Of a stretch of 64,000 bases of DNA, positions 10,201-23,251 are shown one piece after another. Origin of the DNA: Siphonodentalium dalli (taxonomy: Eukaryota; Mollusca; Scaphopoda; Gadilida; Siphonodentaliidae); assembly GCA_032622095.1 (NCBI GenBank), contig CP136064.1:1490001-1554000 (forward strand). Reading direction: 5' to 3'. The notes beneath the pieces are model-generated. The model ran no database searches. It saw nothing but the letters and a program-made list of their open reading frames with translations, and was not told the DNA's origin. Every line of letters starts with the position of its first letter. The stretch's first letter is position 1. The position numbers and the translations under genes are program-made.

Positions 10201-11345
10201 ATGGTGGAGTACGGTTGGATATTTTCAATTTGGCGCATGTTTCTCCATACCGCGCCATGTCAAATCTGGCCATATCCGAATCGGGTTGTCATTTACAATG
10301 ACTGCAGAAAATATATATCTTCATGTTGGAATGCAAATGTATGTTTAAAGGAACAGATGTATCTCAACTTAAAGGAACATAAGTAACACAGTCACCAACT
10401 TAAAGAGGTGTCTGATTTAGACTGGTTCCATGGTGGAGTACGGTTGGATATTTTCTATTTGGCGCATGTTTCTCCATACCGCGCCATGTCAAATCTGGCC
10501 ATATCCGAATCGGGTTGTCATTTACAATGACTACAGAAAATAAATATCTTCATGTTGGAATGCAAATGTATGTTTAAAGGAACAGATGTATCTCAACTTA
10601 AAGGGACATAAGTAACACAGTCACCAACTTTAAGGGGTATCTGCTATAGACTGGTTCCATGGTGGAGTACGGTTGGATATTTTCAATTTGGCGCATGTTT
10701 TTCCATACCGCGCCATGTCAAATCTGGCCATATCCGAATCGGGTTGTCATTTACAATGACTACAGAAAATAAATATCTTCATGTTGGAAAGCAAATGTAT
10801 GTTTAAAGGAACAGATGTATCTCAACTTAAAGGGACATAAGTAACACAGTCACCAACTTAAAGGGGTATCTGCTATAGACTGGTTCCATGGTGGAGTACG
10901 GTTGAATATTTTCAATTTGGCGCATGTTTCTCCATACCGCGCCATGTCAAATCTGGCCATATCCGAATCGTGTTATCATTTACAATGACTGCAGAAAATA
11001 TATATCTTCATGGTGGAATGCAAATGTATGTTTAAAGGAACAGATGTATCTCAACTTAAAGGGACATAAGTAACACAGTCACCAACTTAAATGGGTATCT
11101 GCTATAGACTGGTTCCATGGTGGAGTACGGTTGGATATTTTCTATTTGGCGCATGTTTCTCCATACCGCGCCATGTCAAATCTGGCCCTATACGAATCGG
11201 GTTGTCATTTACAATGACTGCAGAAAATATATATCTTCATGGTGGAATGCAAATGTATGTTTAAAGGAACAGATGTATCTCAACTTAAAGGGACATAAGT
11301 AACACAGTCACCAACTTTAAGGGGTATCTGCTATAGACTGGTTCC
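10201..11345. repeat. Mosaic of five linking monomers
   Basis: Monomers 10201 and 10430 match 7453 and 7682. The monomer at 10659 matches the TGTTTTTCC and TTGGAAAGC copy at 8369. The one at 10888 is class A with TTGAATATTTTC and a private CGTGTTATC at about 10969-10977. The one at 11117 has GGCCCTATACGAATC. The last type recurs at 25313, each time followed by an ACATTCACC monomer; a related copy at 50760 has GGCCCTATCC. Confidence 0.82.
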
Positions 11346-14300
11346 ATGGTGGAGTACGGTTGGATATTTTCAATTTGGCGCATGTTTCTCCATACCGCGC
11401 CATGTCAAATCTGGCCATATCCGAATCGGGTTGTCATTTACAATGACTGCAGAAAATAAATATCTTCATGTTGGAATGCAAATGTATGTTTAAAGGAACA
11501 GATGTATCTCAACTTAAAGGGACATAAGTAACACATTCACCAACTTAAAGAGGTGTCTGATTTAGACTGGTTCCATGGTGGAGTACGGTTGGATATTTTC
11601 TACTTGGCGCATGTTTCTCCATACCGCGCCATGTCAAATCTGGCCATATCCGAATCGGGTTGTCATTTACAATGACTACAGAAAATAAGTATCTTCATGT
11701 TGGAATGCAAATGTATGTTTAGAGGAACAGATGTATCTCAACTTAAAGGGACATAAGTAACACAGTCACCAACTTTAAGGGGTATCTGCTATAGACTGGT
11801 TCCATGGTGGAGTACGGTTGGATATTTTCTATTTGGCGCATGTTTCTCCATACCGCGCCATGTCAAATCTGGCCATATCCGAATCGGGTTGTCATTTACA
11901 ATGACTACAGAAATTAAATATCTTCATGTTGGAATGCAAATGTATGTTTAAAGGAACAGATGTATCTCAACTTAAAGGGACATAAGTAACACAGTCACCA
12001 ACTTTAAGGGGTATCTGCTATAGACTGGTTCCATGGTGGAGTACTGTTGGATATTTTCAATTTGGCGCATGTTTCTCCATACCGCGCCATGTCAAATCAG
12101 GCCATATCCGAATCGGGTTGTCATTTACAATGACTACAGAAAATAAATATCTTCATGTTGGAATGCAAATGTATGTTTAAAGGAACAGATGTATCTCAAC
12201 TTAAAGGGACATAAGTAACACAGTCACCAACTTTAAGGGGTATCTGCTATAGACTGGTTCCATGGTGGAGTACGGTTGGATATTTTCAATTTGGCGCATG
12301 TTTCTCCATACCGCGCCATGTCAAATCTGGCCATATCCGAATCGGGTTGTCATTTACAATGACTACAGAAAATAAATATCTTCATGTTGGAATGCAAATG
12401 TATGTTTAAAGGAACAGATGTATCTCAACTTAAAGGGACATAAGCAACACAGTCACCAACTTAAAGGGGTATCTGCTATAGACTGGTTCCATGGTGGAGT
12501 ACGGTTGGATATTTTCAATTTGGCGCATGTTTCTCCATACCGCGCCATGTCAAATCTGGCCATATCCGAATCGGGTTGTCATTTACAATGACTGCAGAAA
12601 ATATATATCTTCATGGTGGAATGCAAATGTATGTTTAAAGGAACAGATGTATCTCAACTTAAAGGGACATAAGTAACACAGTCACCAACTTAAAGGGGTG
12701 TCTGATATAGACTGGTTCCATGGTGGAGTACGGTTGGATATTTTCAATTTGGCGCATGTTTCTCCATACCGCGTCATGTCAAATCTGGCCCTATCCGAAT
12801 CGGGTTGTCAATTACAATGACTGCAGAAAATATATATCTTCATGGTGGAATGCAAATGTATGTTAAAGAAACAGATGTATCTCAACTTAAAGGGACATAA
12901 GTAACACAGTCACCAACTTTAAGGGGTATCTGCTATAGACTGGTTCCATGGTGGAGTACGGTTGGATATTTTCAATTTGGCGCTTGTTTCTCCATACCGC
13001 GCCATGTCAAATCTGGCCATATCCGAATCGGGTTGTCATTTACAATGACTGCAGAAAATATATATCTTCATGTTGGAATGCAAATGTATGTTTAAAGGAA
13101 CAGATGTATCTCAACTTAAAGGGACATAAGTAACACAGTCACCAACTTTAAGGGGTATCTGCTATAGACTGGTTCCATGGTGGAGTACGGTTGGATATTT
13201 TCAATTTGGCGCATGTTTCTCCATACCGCGCCATGTCAAATCTGGCCATATCCGAATCGGGTTGTCATTTACAATGACTGCAGAAAATATATATCTTCAT
13301 GTTGGAATGCAAATGTATGTTTAAAGGAACAGATGTATCTCAACTTAAAGGGACATAAGTAACACCGTCACCAACTTTAAGGGATATCTGCTATAGACTG
13401 GTTACATGGTGGAGTACTGTTGGATATTTTCAATTTGGCGCATGTTTCTCCATACCGCGCCATGTCAAATCTGGCCATATCCGAATCTGGTTGTCATTTA
13501 CAATGACTGCAGAAAATATATATCTTCATGGTGGAATGCAAATGTATGTTTAAAGGAACAGATGTATCTCAACTTAAAGGGACATAAGTAACACCGTCAC
13601 CAACTTTAAGGGGTATCTGCTATAGACTGGTTCCATGGTGGAGTACTGTTGGATATTTTCAATTTGGCGCATGTTTCTCCCTACCGCGTCATGTCAAATC
13701 TGGCCATATCCGAATCGGGTTGTCATTTACAATGACTACAGAAAATAAATATCTTCGTGTTGGAATGCAAATGTATGTTTAAAGAAACAGATGTATCTCA
13801 ACTTAAAGGGACATAAGTAACACAGTCACCAACTTTAAGGGGTATCTGCTATAGACTGGTTACATGGTGGAGTACGGTTGGATATTTTCAATTTTGCGCA
13901 TGTTTCTCCATACCGCGCCATGTCAAATCTGGCCATATCCGAATCGGGTTGTCATTTACAATGACTACAGAAAATAAATATCTTCATGTTGGAATGCAAA
14001 TGTATGTTTAAAGGAACAGATGTATCTCAACTTAAAGGAACATAAGTAACACAGTCACCAACTTAAAGAGGTGTCTGATTTAGACTGGTTCCATGGTGGA
14101 GTACGGTTGGATATTTTCTATTTGGCGCATGTTTCTCCATACCGCGCCGTGTCAAATCTGGCCATATCCGAATCGGGTTGTCATTTACAATGACTACAGA
14201 AAATAAATATCTTCATGTTGGAATGCAAATGTATGTTTAAAGGAACAGATGTATCTCAACTTAAAGGGACATAAGTAACACAGTCACCAACTTTAAGGGG

Positions 14301-14779
14301 TATCTGCTATAGACTGGTTCCATGGTGGAGTACGGTTGGATATTTTCTATTTGGCGCATGTTTCTCCATACCGCGCCATGTCAAATCTGGCCATATCCGA
14401 ATCGGGTTGTCATTTACAATGACTGCAGAAAATATATATCTTCATGTTGGAATGCAAATGTATGTTTAAAGGAACAGATGTATCTCAACTTAAAGGGACA
14501 TAAGTAACACCGTCACCAACTTTAAGGGGTATCTGCTATAGACTGGTTACATGGTGGAGTACGGTTGGATATTTTCAATTTGGCGCATGTTTCTCCATAC
14601 TGCGCCATGTCAAATCTGGCCATATCCGAATCGGGTTGTCATTTACAATGACTGCAGAAAATATATATCTTCATGGTGGAATGCAAATGAATGTTTAAAG
14701 GAACAGATGTATCTCAACTTAAAGGGACATAAGTAACACCGTCACCAACTTGAAGGGGTATCTGCTATAGACTGGTTAC
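11346..14779. repeat. 15-monomer HOR unit, copy 1 (3434 bp)
   Basis: Fifteen monomers, one of them 228 bp, run from the ACATTCACC copy (11346) through AAATAAGTATC with TTTAGAGGAAC (11575), the core cassette (11804-13176) and the left-domain monomers up to 14551. The next 3434 bp repeat the order. Differences from copy 2 include AAATCAGGCC here at about 12096-12105 (CTGG in copy 2) and ATACTGCGCC at about 14598-14607 (CCGCGCC in copy 2), so the copies are not identical. Confidence 0.9.
12720..12947. repeat. 228-bp monomer variant, first of nine
   Basis: This copy is one base short: TATGTTAAAGAAAC at about 12859-12872 replaces TATGTTTAAAGAAAC. It also has GCGTCATG, GGCCCTATCC and GTCAATTAC. 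The same linked set occurs at 16154, 26916, 30579, 43892, 48242, 52362, 57170 and 61060, always after a class A monomer with a GTGTCTGATATAG tail, so all nine descend from one event. The two copies at 43892 and 48242 read CCGCATCATG. The deletion changes the frame across the monomer, and 228, unlike 229, is divisible by 3. Confidence 0.95.
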
Positions 14780-17700
14780 ATGGTGGAGTACGGTTGGATA
14801 TTTTCAATTTTGCGCATGTTTCTCCATACCGCGCCATGTCAAATCTGGCCATATCCGAATCGGGTTGTCATTTACAATGACTGCAGAAAATAAATATCTT
14901 CATGTTGGAATGCAAATGTATGTTTAAAGGAACAGATGTATCTCAACTTAAAGGGACATAAGTAACACATTCACCAACTTAAAGAGGTGTCTGATTTAGA
15001 CTGGTTCCATGGTGGAGTACGGTTGGATATTTTCTACTTGGCGCATGTTTCTCCATACCGCGCCATGTCAAATCTGGCCATATCCGAATCGGGTTGTCAT
15101 TTACAATGACTACAGAAAATAAGTATCTTCATGTTGGAATGCAAATGTATGTTTAGAGGAACAGATGTATCTCAACTTAAAGGGACATAAGTAACACAGT
15201 CACCAACTTTAAGGGGTATCTGCTATAGACTGGTTCCATGGTGGAGTACGGTTGGATATTTTCTATTTGGCGCATGTTTCTCCATACCGCGCCATGTCAA
15301 ATCTGGCCATATCCGAATCGGGTTGTCATTTACAATGACTACAGAAATTAAATATCTTCATGTTGGAATGCAAATGTATGTTTAAAGGAACAGATGTATC
15401 TCAACTTAAAGGGACATAAGTAACACAGTCACCAACTTTAAGGGGTATCTGCTATAGACTGGTTCCATGGTGGAGTACTGTTGGATATTTTCAATTTGGC
15501 GCATGTTTCTCCATACCGCGCCATGTCAAATCTGGCCATATCCGAATCGGGTTGTCATTTACAATGACTACAGAAAATAAATATCTTCATGTTGGAATGC
15601 AAATGTATGTTTAAAGGAACAGATGTATCTCAACTTAAAGGGACATAAGTAACACAGTCACCAACTTTAAGGGGTATCTGCTATAGACTGGTTCCATGGT
15701 GGAGTACGGTTGGATATTTTCAATTTGGCGCATGTTTCTCCATACCGCGCCATGTCAAATCTGGCCATATCCGAATCGGGTTGTCATTTACAATGACTAC
15801 AGAAAATAAATATCTTCATGTTGGAATGCAAATGTATGTTTAAAGGAACAGATGTATCTCAACTTAAAGGGACATAAGCAACACAGTCACCAACTTAAAG
15901 GGGTATCTGCTATAGACTGGTTCCATGGTGGAGTACGGTTGGATATTTTCAATTTGGCGCATGTTTCTCCATACCGCGCCATGTCAAATCTGGCCATATC
16001 CGAATCGGGTTGTCATTTACAATGACTGCAGAAAATATAAATCTTCATGGTGGAATGCAAATGTATGTTTAAAGGAACAGATGTATCTCAACTTAAAGGG
16101 ACATAAGTAACACAGTCACCAACTTAAAGGGGTGTCTGATATAGACTGGTTCCATGGTGGAGTACGGTTGGATATTTTCAATTTGGCGCATGTTTCTCCA
16201 TACCGCGTCATGTCAAATCTGGCCCTATCCGAATCGGGTTGTCAATTACAATGACTGCAGAAAATATATATCTTCATGGTGGAATGCAAATGTATGTTAA
16301 AGAAACAGATGTATCTCAACTTAAAGGGACATAAGTAACACAGTCACCAACTTTAAGGGGTATCTGCTATAGACTGGTTCCATGGTGGAGTACGGTTGGA
16401 TATTTTCAATTTGGCGCTTGTTTCTCCATACCGCGCCATGTCAAATCTGGCCATATCCGAATCGGGTTGTCATTTACAATGACTGCAGAAAATATATATC
16501 TTCATGTTGGAATGCAAATGTATGTTTAAAGGAACAGATGTATCTCAACTTAAAGGGACATAAGTAACACAGTCACCAACTTTAAGGGGTATCTGCTATA
16601 GACTGGTTCCATGGTGGAGTACGGTTGGATATTTTCAATTTGGCGCATGTTTCTCCATACCGCGCCATGTCAAATCTGGCCATATCCGAATCGGGTTGTC
16701 ATTTACAATGACTGCAGAAAATATATATCTTCATGTTGGAATGCAAATGTATGTTTAAAGGAACAGATGTATCTCAACTTAAAGGGACATAAGTAACACC
16801 GTCACCAACTTTAAGGGATATCTGCTATAGACTGATTACATGGTGGAGTACTGTTGGATATTTTCAATTTGGCGCATGTTTCTCCATACCGCGCCATGTC
16901 AAATCTGGCCATATCCGAATCTGGTTGTCATTTACAATGACTGCAGAAAATATATATCTTCATGGTGGAATGCAAATGTATGTTTAAAGGAACAGATGTA
17001 TCTCAACTTAAAGGGACATAAGTAACACCGTCACCAACTTTAAGGGGTATCTGCTATAGACTGGTTCCATGGTGGAGTACTGTTGGATATTTTCAATTTG
17101 GCGCATGTTTCTCCCTACCGCGTCATGTCAAATCTGGCCATATCCGAATCGGGTTGTCATTTACAATGACTACAGAAAATAAATATCTTCGTGTTGGAAT
17201 GCAAATGTATGTTTAAAGAAACAGATGTATCTCAACTTAAAGGGACATAAGTAACACAGTCACCAACTTTAAGGGGTATCTGCTATAGACTGGTTACATG
17301 GTGGAGTACGGTTGGATATTTTCAATTTTGCGCATGTTTCTCCATACCGCGCCATGTCAAATCTGGCCATATCCGAATCGGGTTGTCATTTACAATGACT
17401 ACAGAAAATAAATATCTTCATGTTGGAATGCAAATGTATGTTTAAAGGAACAGATGTATCTCAACTTAAAGGAACATAAGTAACACAGTCACCAACTTAA
17501 AGAGGTGTCTGATTTAGACTGGTTCCATGGTGGAGTACGGTTGGATATTTTCTATTTGGCGCATGTTTCTCCATACCGCGCCGTGTCAAATCTGGCCATA
17601 TCCGAATCGGGTTGTCATTTACAATGACTACAGAAAATAAATATCTTCATGTTGGAATGCAAATGTATGTTTAAAGGAACAGATGTATCTCAACTTAAAG

Positions 17701-18213
17701 GGACATAAGTAACACAGTCACCAACTTTAAGGGGTATCTGCTATAGACTGGTTCCATGGTGGAGTACGGTTGGATATTTTCTATTTGGCGCATGTTTCTC
17801 CATACCGCGCCATGTCAAATCTGGCCATATCCGAATCGGGTTGTCATTTACAATGACTGCAGAAAATATATATCTTCATGTTGGAATGCAAATGTATGTT
17901 TAAAGGAACAGATGTATCTCAACTTAAAGGGACATAAGTAACACCGTCACCAACTTTAAGGGGTATCTGCTATAGACTGGTTACATGGTGGAGTACGGTT
18001 GGATATTTTCAATTTGGCGCATGTTTCTCCATACCGCGCCATGTCAAATCTGGCCATATCCGAATCGGGTTGTCATTTACAATGACTGCAGAAAATATAT
18101 ATCTTCATGGTGGAATGCAAATGAATGTTTAAAGGAACAGATGTATCTCAACTTAAAGGGACATAAGTAACACCGTCACCAACTTGAAGGGGTATCTGCT
18201 ATAGACTGGTTAC
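14780..18213. repeat. 15-monomer HOR unit, copy 2 (3434 bp)
   Basis: Every monomer from 15009 to 17985 corresponds to the one 3434 bp earlier. The first monomer (14780-15008) is a chimera. Its 5' part has the GGTTAC boundary and CAATTTTGCGC of the TTTAAAAGAAC type (as at 18214). Its 3' part has ACTGCAGAAAATAAAT and ACATTCACC, as in 11346. Private changes in this copy include AAATATAAATC at 16033-16043 and ACTGATTAC at about 16832-16840. Confidence 0.9.
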
Positions 18214-19816
18214 ATGGTGGAGTACGGTTGGATATTTTCAATTTTGCGCATGTTTCTCCATACCGCGCCATGTCAAATCTGGCCATATCCGAATCGGGTT
18301 GTCATTTACAATGACTACAGAAAATAAATATCTTCATGTTGGAATGCAAATGTATGTTTAAAAGAACAGATGTATCTCAACTTAAAGGGACATAAGTAAC
18401 ACAGTCACCAACTTAAAGAGGTGTCTGATTTAGAATGGTTCCATGGTGGAGTACGGTTGAATATTTTCTACTTGGCGCATGTTTCTCCATACCGCGCCAT
18501 GTCAAATCTGGCCATATCCGAATCGGGTTGTCATTTACAATGACTGCAGAAAATATATATCTTCATGGTGGAATGCAAATGAATGTTTAAAGGAACAGAT
18601 GTATCTCAACTTAAAGGGACATAAGTAACACAGTCACCAACTTTAAGGGGTATCTGCTATTGACTGGTTCCATGGTGGAGTACTGTTGGATATTTTCAAT
18701 TTGGCGCATGTTTCTCCATACCGCGCCATGTCAAATCTGGCCATATCCGAATCGGGTTGTCATTTACAATGACTGCAGAAAATATATATCTTCATGGTGG
18801 AATGCAAATGTATGTTTAAAGGAACAGATGTTTCTCAACTTAAAGGGACATAAGAAACACCGTCACCAACTTTAAGGGGTATCTGCTATAGACTGGTTCC
18901 ATGGTGGAGTACTGTTGGATATTTTCAATTTGGCGCATGTTTCTCCCTACCGCGTCATGTCAAATCTGGCCATATCCGAATCGGGTTGTCATTTACAATG
19001 ACTACAGAAAATAAATATCTTCATGTTGGAATGCAAATGTATGTTTAAAGAAACAGATGTATCTCAACTTAAAGGGACATAAGTAACACAGTCACCAACT
19101 TAAAGGGGTATCTGCTATAGACTGGTTCCATGGTGGAGTACGGTTGGATATTTTCAATTTGGCGCATGTTTCTCCATACCGCGCCATGTCAAATCTGGCC
19201 ATATCCGAATCGGGTTGTCATTTACAATGACTGCAGAAAATATATATCTTCATGTTGGAATGCAAATGTATGTTTAAAGGAACAGATGTATCTCAACTTA
19301 AAGGAACATAAGTAACACAGTCACCAACTTAAAGAGGTGTCTGATTTAGACTGGTTCCATGGTGGAGTACGGTTGGATATTTTCTATTTGGCGCATGTTT
19401 CTCCATACCGCGCCATGTCAAATCTGGCCATATCCGAATCGGGTTGTCATTTACAATGACTACAGAAAATAAAAATCTTCATGTTGGAATGCAAATGTAT
19501 GTTTAAAGGAACAGATGTATCTCAACTTAAAGGGACATAAGTAACACAGTCACCAACTTTAAGGGGTATCTGCTATAGACTGGTTCCATGGTGGAGTACG
19601 GTTGGATATTTTCTATTTGGCGCATGTTTCTCCATACCGCGCCATGTCAAATCTGGCCATATCCGAATCGGGTTGTCATTTACAATGACTACAGAAAATA
19701 AATATCTTCATGTTGGAATGCAAATGTATGTTTAAAGAAACAGATGTATCTCAACTTAAAGGAACATAAGTAACACAGTCACCAACTTAAAGGGGTATCT
19801 GCTATAGACTGGTTCC
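17298..19816. repeat. 11-monomer HOR unit, copy 1 (2519 bp)
   Basis: Monomers 17298 to 19588 recur in order 2519 bp later. The unit overlaps the end of the 15-monomer copy 2, which shows successive duplications with different boundaries. Private changes here are GATGTTTCTC at about 18826-18835 and AAATAAAAATC at about 19468-19478; neither is in the second copy. Confidence 0.88.
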
Positions 19817-22335
19817 ATGGTGGAGTACGGTTGGATATTTTCAATTTTGCGCATGTTTCTCCATACCGCGCCATGTCAAATCTGGCCATATCCGAATCGG
19901 GTTGTCATTTACAATGACTACAGAAAATAAATATCTTCATGTTGGAATGCAAATGTATGTTTAAAGGAACAGATGTATCTCAACTTAAAGGAACATAAGT
20001 AACACAGTCACCAACTTAAAGAGGTGTCTGATTTAGACTGGTTCCATGGTGGAGTACGGTTGGATATTTTCTATTTGGCGCATGTTTCTCCATACCGCGC
20101 CGTGTCAAATCTGGCCATATCCGAATCGGGTTGTCATTTACAATGACTACAGAAAATAAATATCTTCATGTTGGAATGCAAATGTATGTTTAAAGGAACA
20201 GATGTATCTCAACTTAAAGGGACATAAGTAACACAGTCACCAACTTTAAGGGGTATCTGCTATAGACTGGTTCCATGGTGGAGTACGGTTGGATATTTTC
20301 TATTTGGCGCATGTTTCTCCATACCGCGCCATGTCAAATCTGGCCATATCCGAATCGGGTTGTCATTTACAATGACTGCAGAAAATATATATCTTCATGT
20401 TGGAATGCAAATGTATGTTTAAAGGAACAGATGTATCTCAACTTAAAGGGACATAAGTAACACCGTCACCAACTTTAAGGGGTATCTGCTATAGACTGGT
20501 TACATGGTGGAGTACGGTTGGATATTTTCAATTTGGCGCATGTTTCTCCATACCGCGCCATGTCAAATCTGGCCATATCCGAATCGGGTTGTCATTTACA
20601 ATGACTGCAGAAAATATATATCTTCATGGTGGAATGCAAATGAATGTTTAAAGGAACAGATGTATCTCAACTTAAAGGGACATAAGTAACACCGTCACCA
20701 ACTTGAAGGGGTATCTGCTATAGACTGGTTACATGGTGGAGTACGGTTGGATATTTTCAATTTTGCGCATGTTTCTCCATACCGCGCCATGTCAAATCTG
20801 GCCATATCCGAATCGGGTTGTCATTTACAATGACTACAGAAAATAAATATCTTCATGTTGGAATGCAAATGTATGTTTAAAAGAACAGATGTATCTCAAC
20901 TTAAAGGGACATAAGTAACACAGTCACCAACTTAAAGAGGTGTCTGATTTAGAATGGTTCCATGGTGGAGTACGGTTGAATATTTTCTACTTGGCGCATG
21001 TTTCTCCATACCGCGCCATGTCAAATCTGGCCATATCCGAATCGGGTTGTCATTTACAATGACTGCAGAAAATATATATCTTCATGGTGGAATGCAAATG
21101 AATGTTTAAAGGAACAGATGTATCTCAACTTAAAGGGACATAAGTAACACAGTCACCAACTTTAAGGGGTATCTGCTATTGACTGGTTCCATGGTGGAGT
21201 ACTGTTGGATATTTTCAATTTGGCGCATGTTTCTCCATACCGCGCCATGTCAAATCTGGCCATATCCGAATCGGGTTGTCATTTACAATGACTGCAGAAA
21301 ATATATATCTTCATGGTGGAATGCAAATGTATGTTTAAAGGAACAGATGTATCTCAACTTAAAGGGACATAAGAAACACCGTCACCAACTTTAAGGGGTA
21401 TCTGCTATAGACTGGTTCCATGGTGGAGTACTGTTGGATATTTTCAATTTGGCGCATGTTTCTCCCTACCGCGTCATGTCAAATCTGGCCATATCCGAAT
21501 CGGGTTGTCATTTACAATGACTACAGAAAATAAATATCTTCATGTTGGAATGCAAATGTATGTTTAAAGAAACAGATGTATCTCAACTTAAAGGGACATA
21601 AGTAACACAGTCACCAACTTAAAGGGGTATCTGCTATAGACTGGTTCCATGGTGGAGTACGGTTGGATATTTTCAATTTGGCGCATGTTTCTCCATACCG
21701 CGCCATGTCAAATCTGGCCATATCCGAATCGGGTTGTCATTTACAATGACTGCAGAAAATATATATCTTCATGTTGGAATGCAAATGTATGTTTAAAGGA
21801 ACAGATGTATCTCAACTTAAAGGAACATAAGTAACACAGTCACCAACTTAAAGAGGTGTCTGATTTAGACTGGTTCCATGGTGGAGTACGGTTGGATATT
21901 TTCTATTTGGCGCATGTTTCTCCATACCGCGCCATGTCAAATCTGGCCATATCCGAATCGGGTTGTCATTTACAATGACTACAGAAAATAAATATCTTCA
22001 TGTTGGAATGCAAATGTATGTTTAAAGGAACAGATGTATCTCAACTTAAAGGGACATAAGTAACACAGTCACCAACTTTAAGGGGTATCTGCTATAGACT
22101 GGTTCCATGGTGGAGTACGGTTGGATATTTTCTATTTGGCGCATGTTTCTCCATACCGCGCCATGTCAAATCTGGCCATATCCGAATCGGGTTGTCATTT
22201 ACAATGACTACAGAAAATAAATATCTTCATGTTGGAATGCAAATGTATGTTTAAAGAAACAGATGTATCTCAACTTAAAGGAACATAAGTAACACAGTCA
22301 CCAACTTAAAGGGGTATCTGCTATAGACTGGTTCC
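19817..22335. repeat. 11-monomer HOR unit, copy 2 (2519 bp)
   Basis: This block repeats the 11 monomers that begin at 17298. The first monomer is a joint. The boundary before it reads AACTTAAAGGGG and GGTTCC, as expected after the 19588-type copy (compare 22107 leading into 22336), while its body has CAATTTTGCGC as in 17298, where the boundary is GGTTAC. The exchange therefore lies between about 19814 and 19850. Confidence 0.88.
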
Positions 22336-23251
22336 ATGGTGGAGTACGGTTGGATATTTTCAATTTGGCGCATGTTTCTCCCTACCGCGCCATGTCAAAT
22401 CTGGCCATATCCGAATCGGGTTGTCATTTACAATGACTACAGAAAATAAATATCTTCATGTTGGAATGCAAATGTATGTTTAAAGGAACAGATGTATCTC
22501 AACTTAAAGGGACATAAGTAACACAGTCACCAACTTTAAGGGGTATCTGCTATAGACTGGTTCCATGGTGGAGTACGGTTGGATATTTTCAATTTGGCGC
22601 ATGTTTTTCCATACCGCGCCATGTCAAATCTGGCCATATCCGAATCGGGTTGTCATTTACAATGACTACAGAAAATAAATATCTTCATGTTGGAAAGCAA
22701 ATGTATGTTTAAAGGAACAGATGTATCTCAACTTAAAGGGACATAAGTAACACAGTCACCAACTTAAAGGGGTATCTGCTATAGACTGGTTCCATGGTGG
22801 AGTACGGTTGGATATTTTCAATTTGGCGCATGTTTCTCCATACCGCGCCATGTCAAATCTGGCCATATCCGAATCGGGTTGTCATTTACAATGACTGCAG
22901 AAAATATATATCTTCATGGTGGAATGCAAATGTATGTTTAAAGGAACAGATGTATCTCAACTTAAAGGGACATAAGTTACACAGTCACCAACTTAAATGG
23001 GTATCTGCTATAGACTGGTTCCATGGTGGAGTACGGTTGGATATTTTCTATTTGGCGCATGTTTCTCCATACCGCGCCATGTCAAATCTGGCCATATCCG
23101 AATCGGGTTGTCATTTACAATGACTACAGAAAATAAATATCTTCATGTTGGAATGCAAATGTATGTTTAAAGGAACAGATGTATCTCAACTTAAAGGGAC
23201 ATAAGTAACACAGTCACCAACTTTAAGGGGTATCTGCTATAGACTGGTTCC
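22107..23251. repeat. Five-monomer unit, copy 1 of 3
   Basis: The order of marks is the same as at 7911-9055: TTTTCTATTTGG with AAAGAAAC and AAAGGAAC, CTCCCTACC, TGTTTTTCC with TTGGAAAGC, class A with an AAATGGG tail, and TTTTCTATTTGG. In the fourth monomer (22794) the tail reads ACATAAGTTAC, which removes a stop codon and lengthens the open frame. Confidence 0.87.
22794..23123 (+). other. 109-codon open frame caused by an independent stop loss
   Basis: Here ACATAAGTTAC (about 22972-22982) removes the same stop by another base change, giving a second 109-codon frame that ends in the same phase of the next monomer. The tandem sister copies at 23939 and 25084 keep the stop. Confidence 0.85.
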
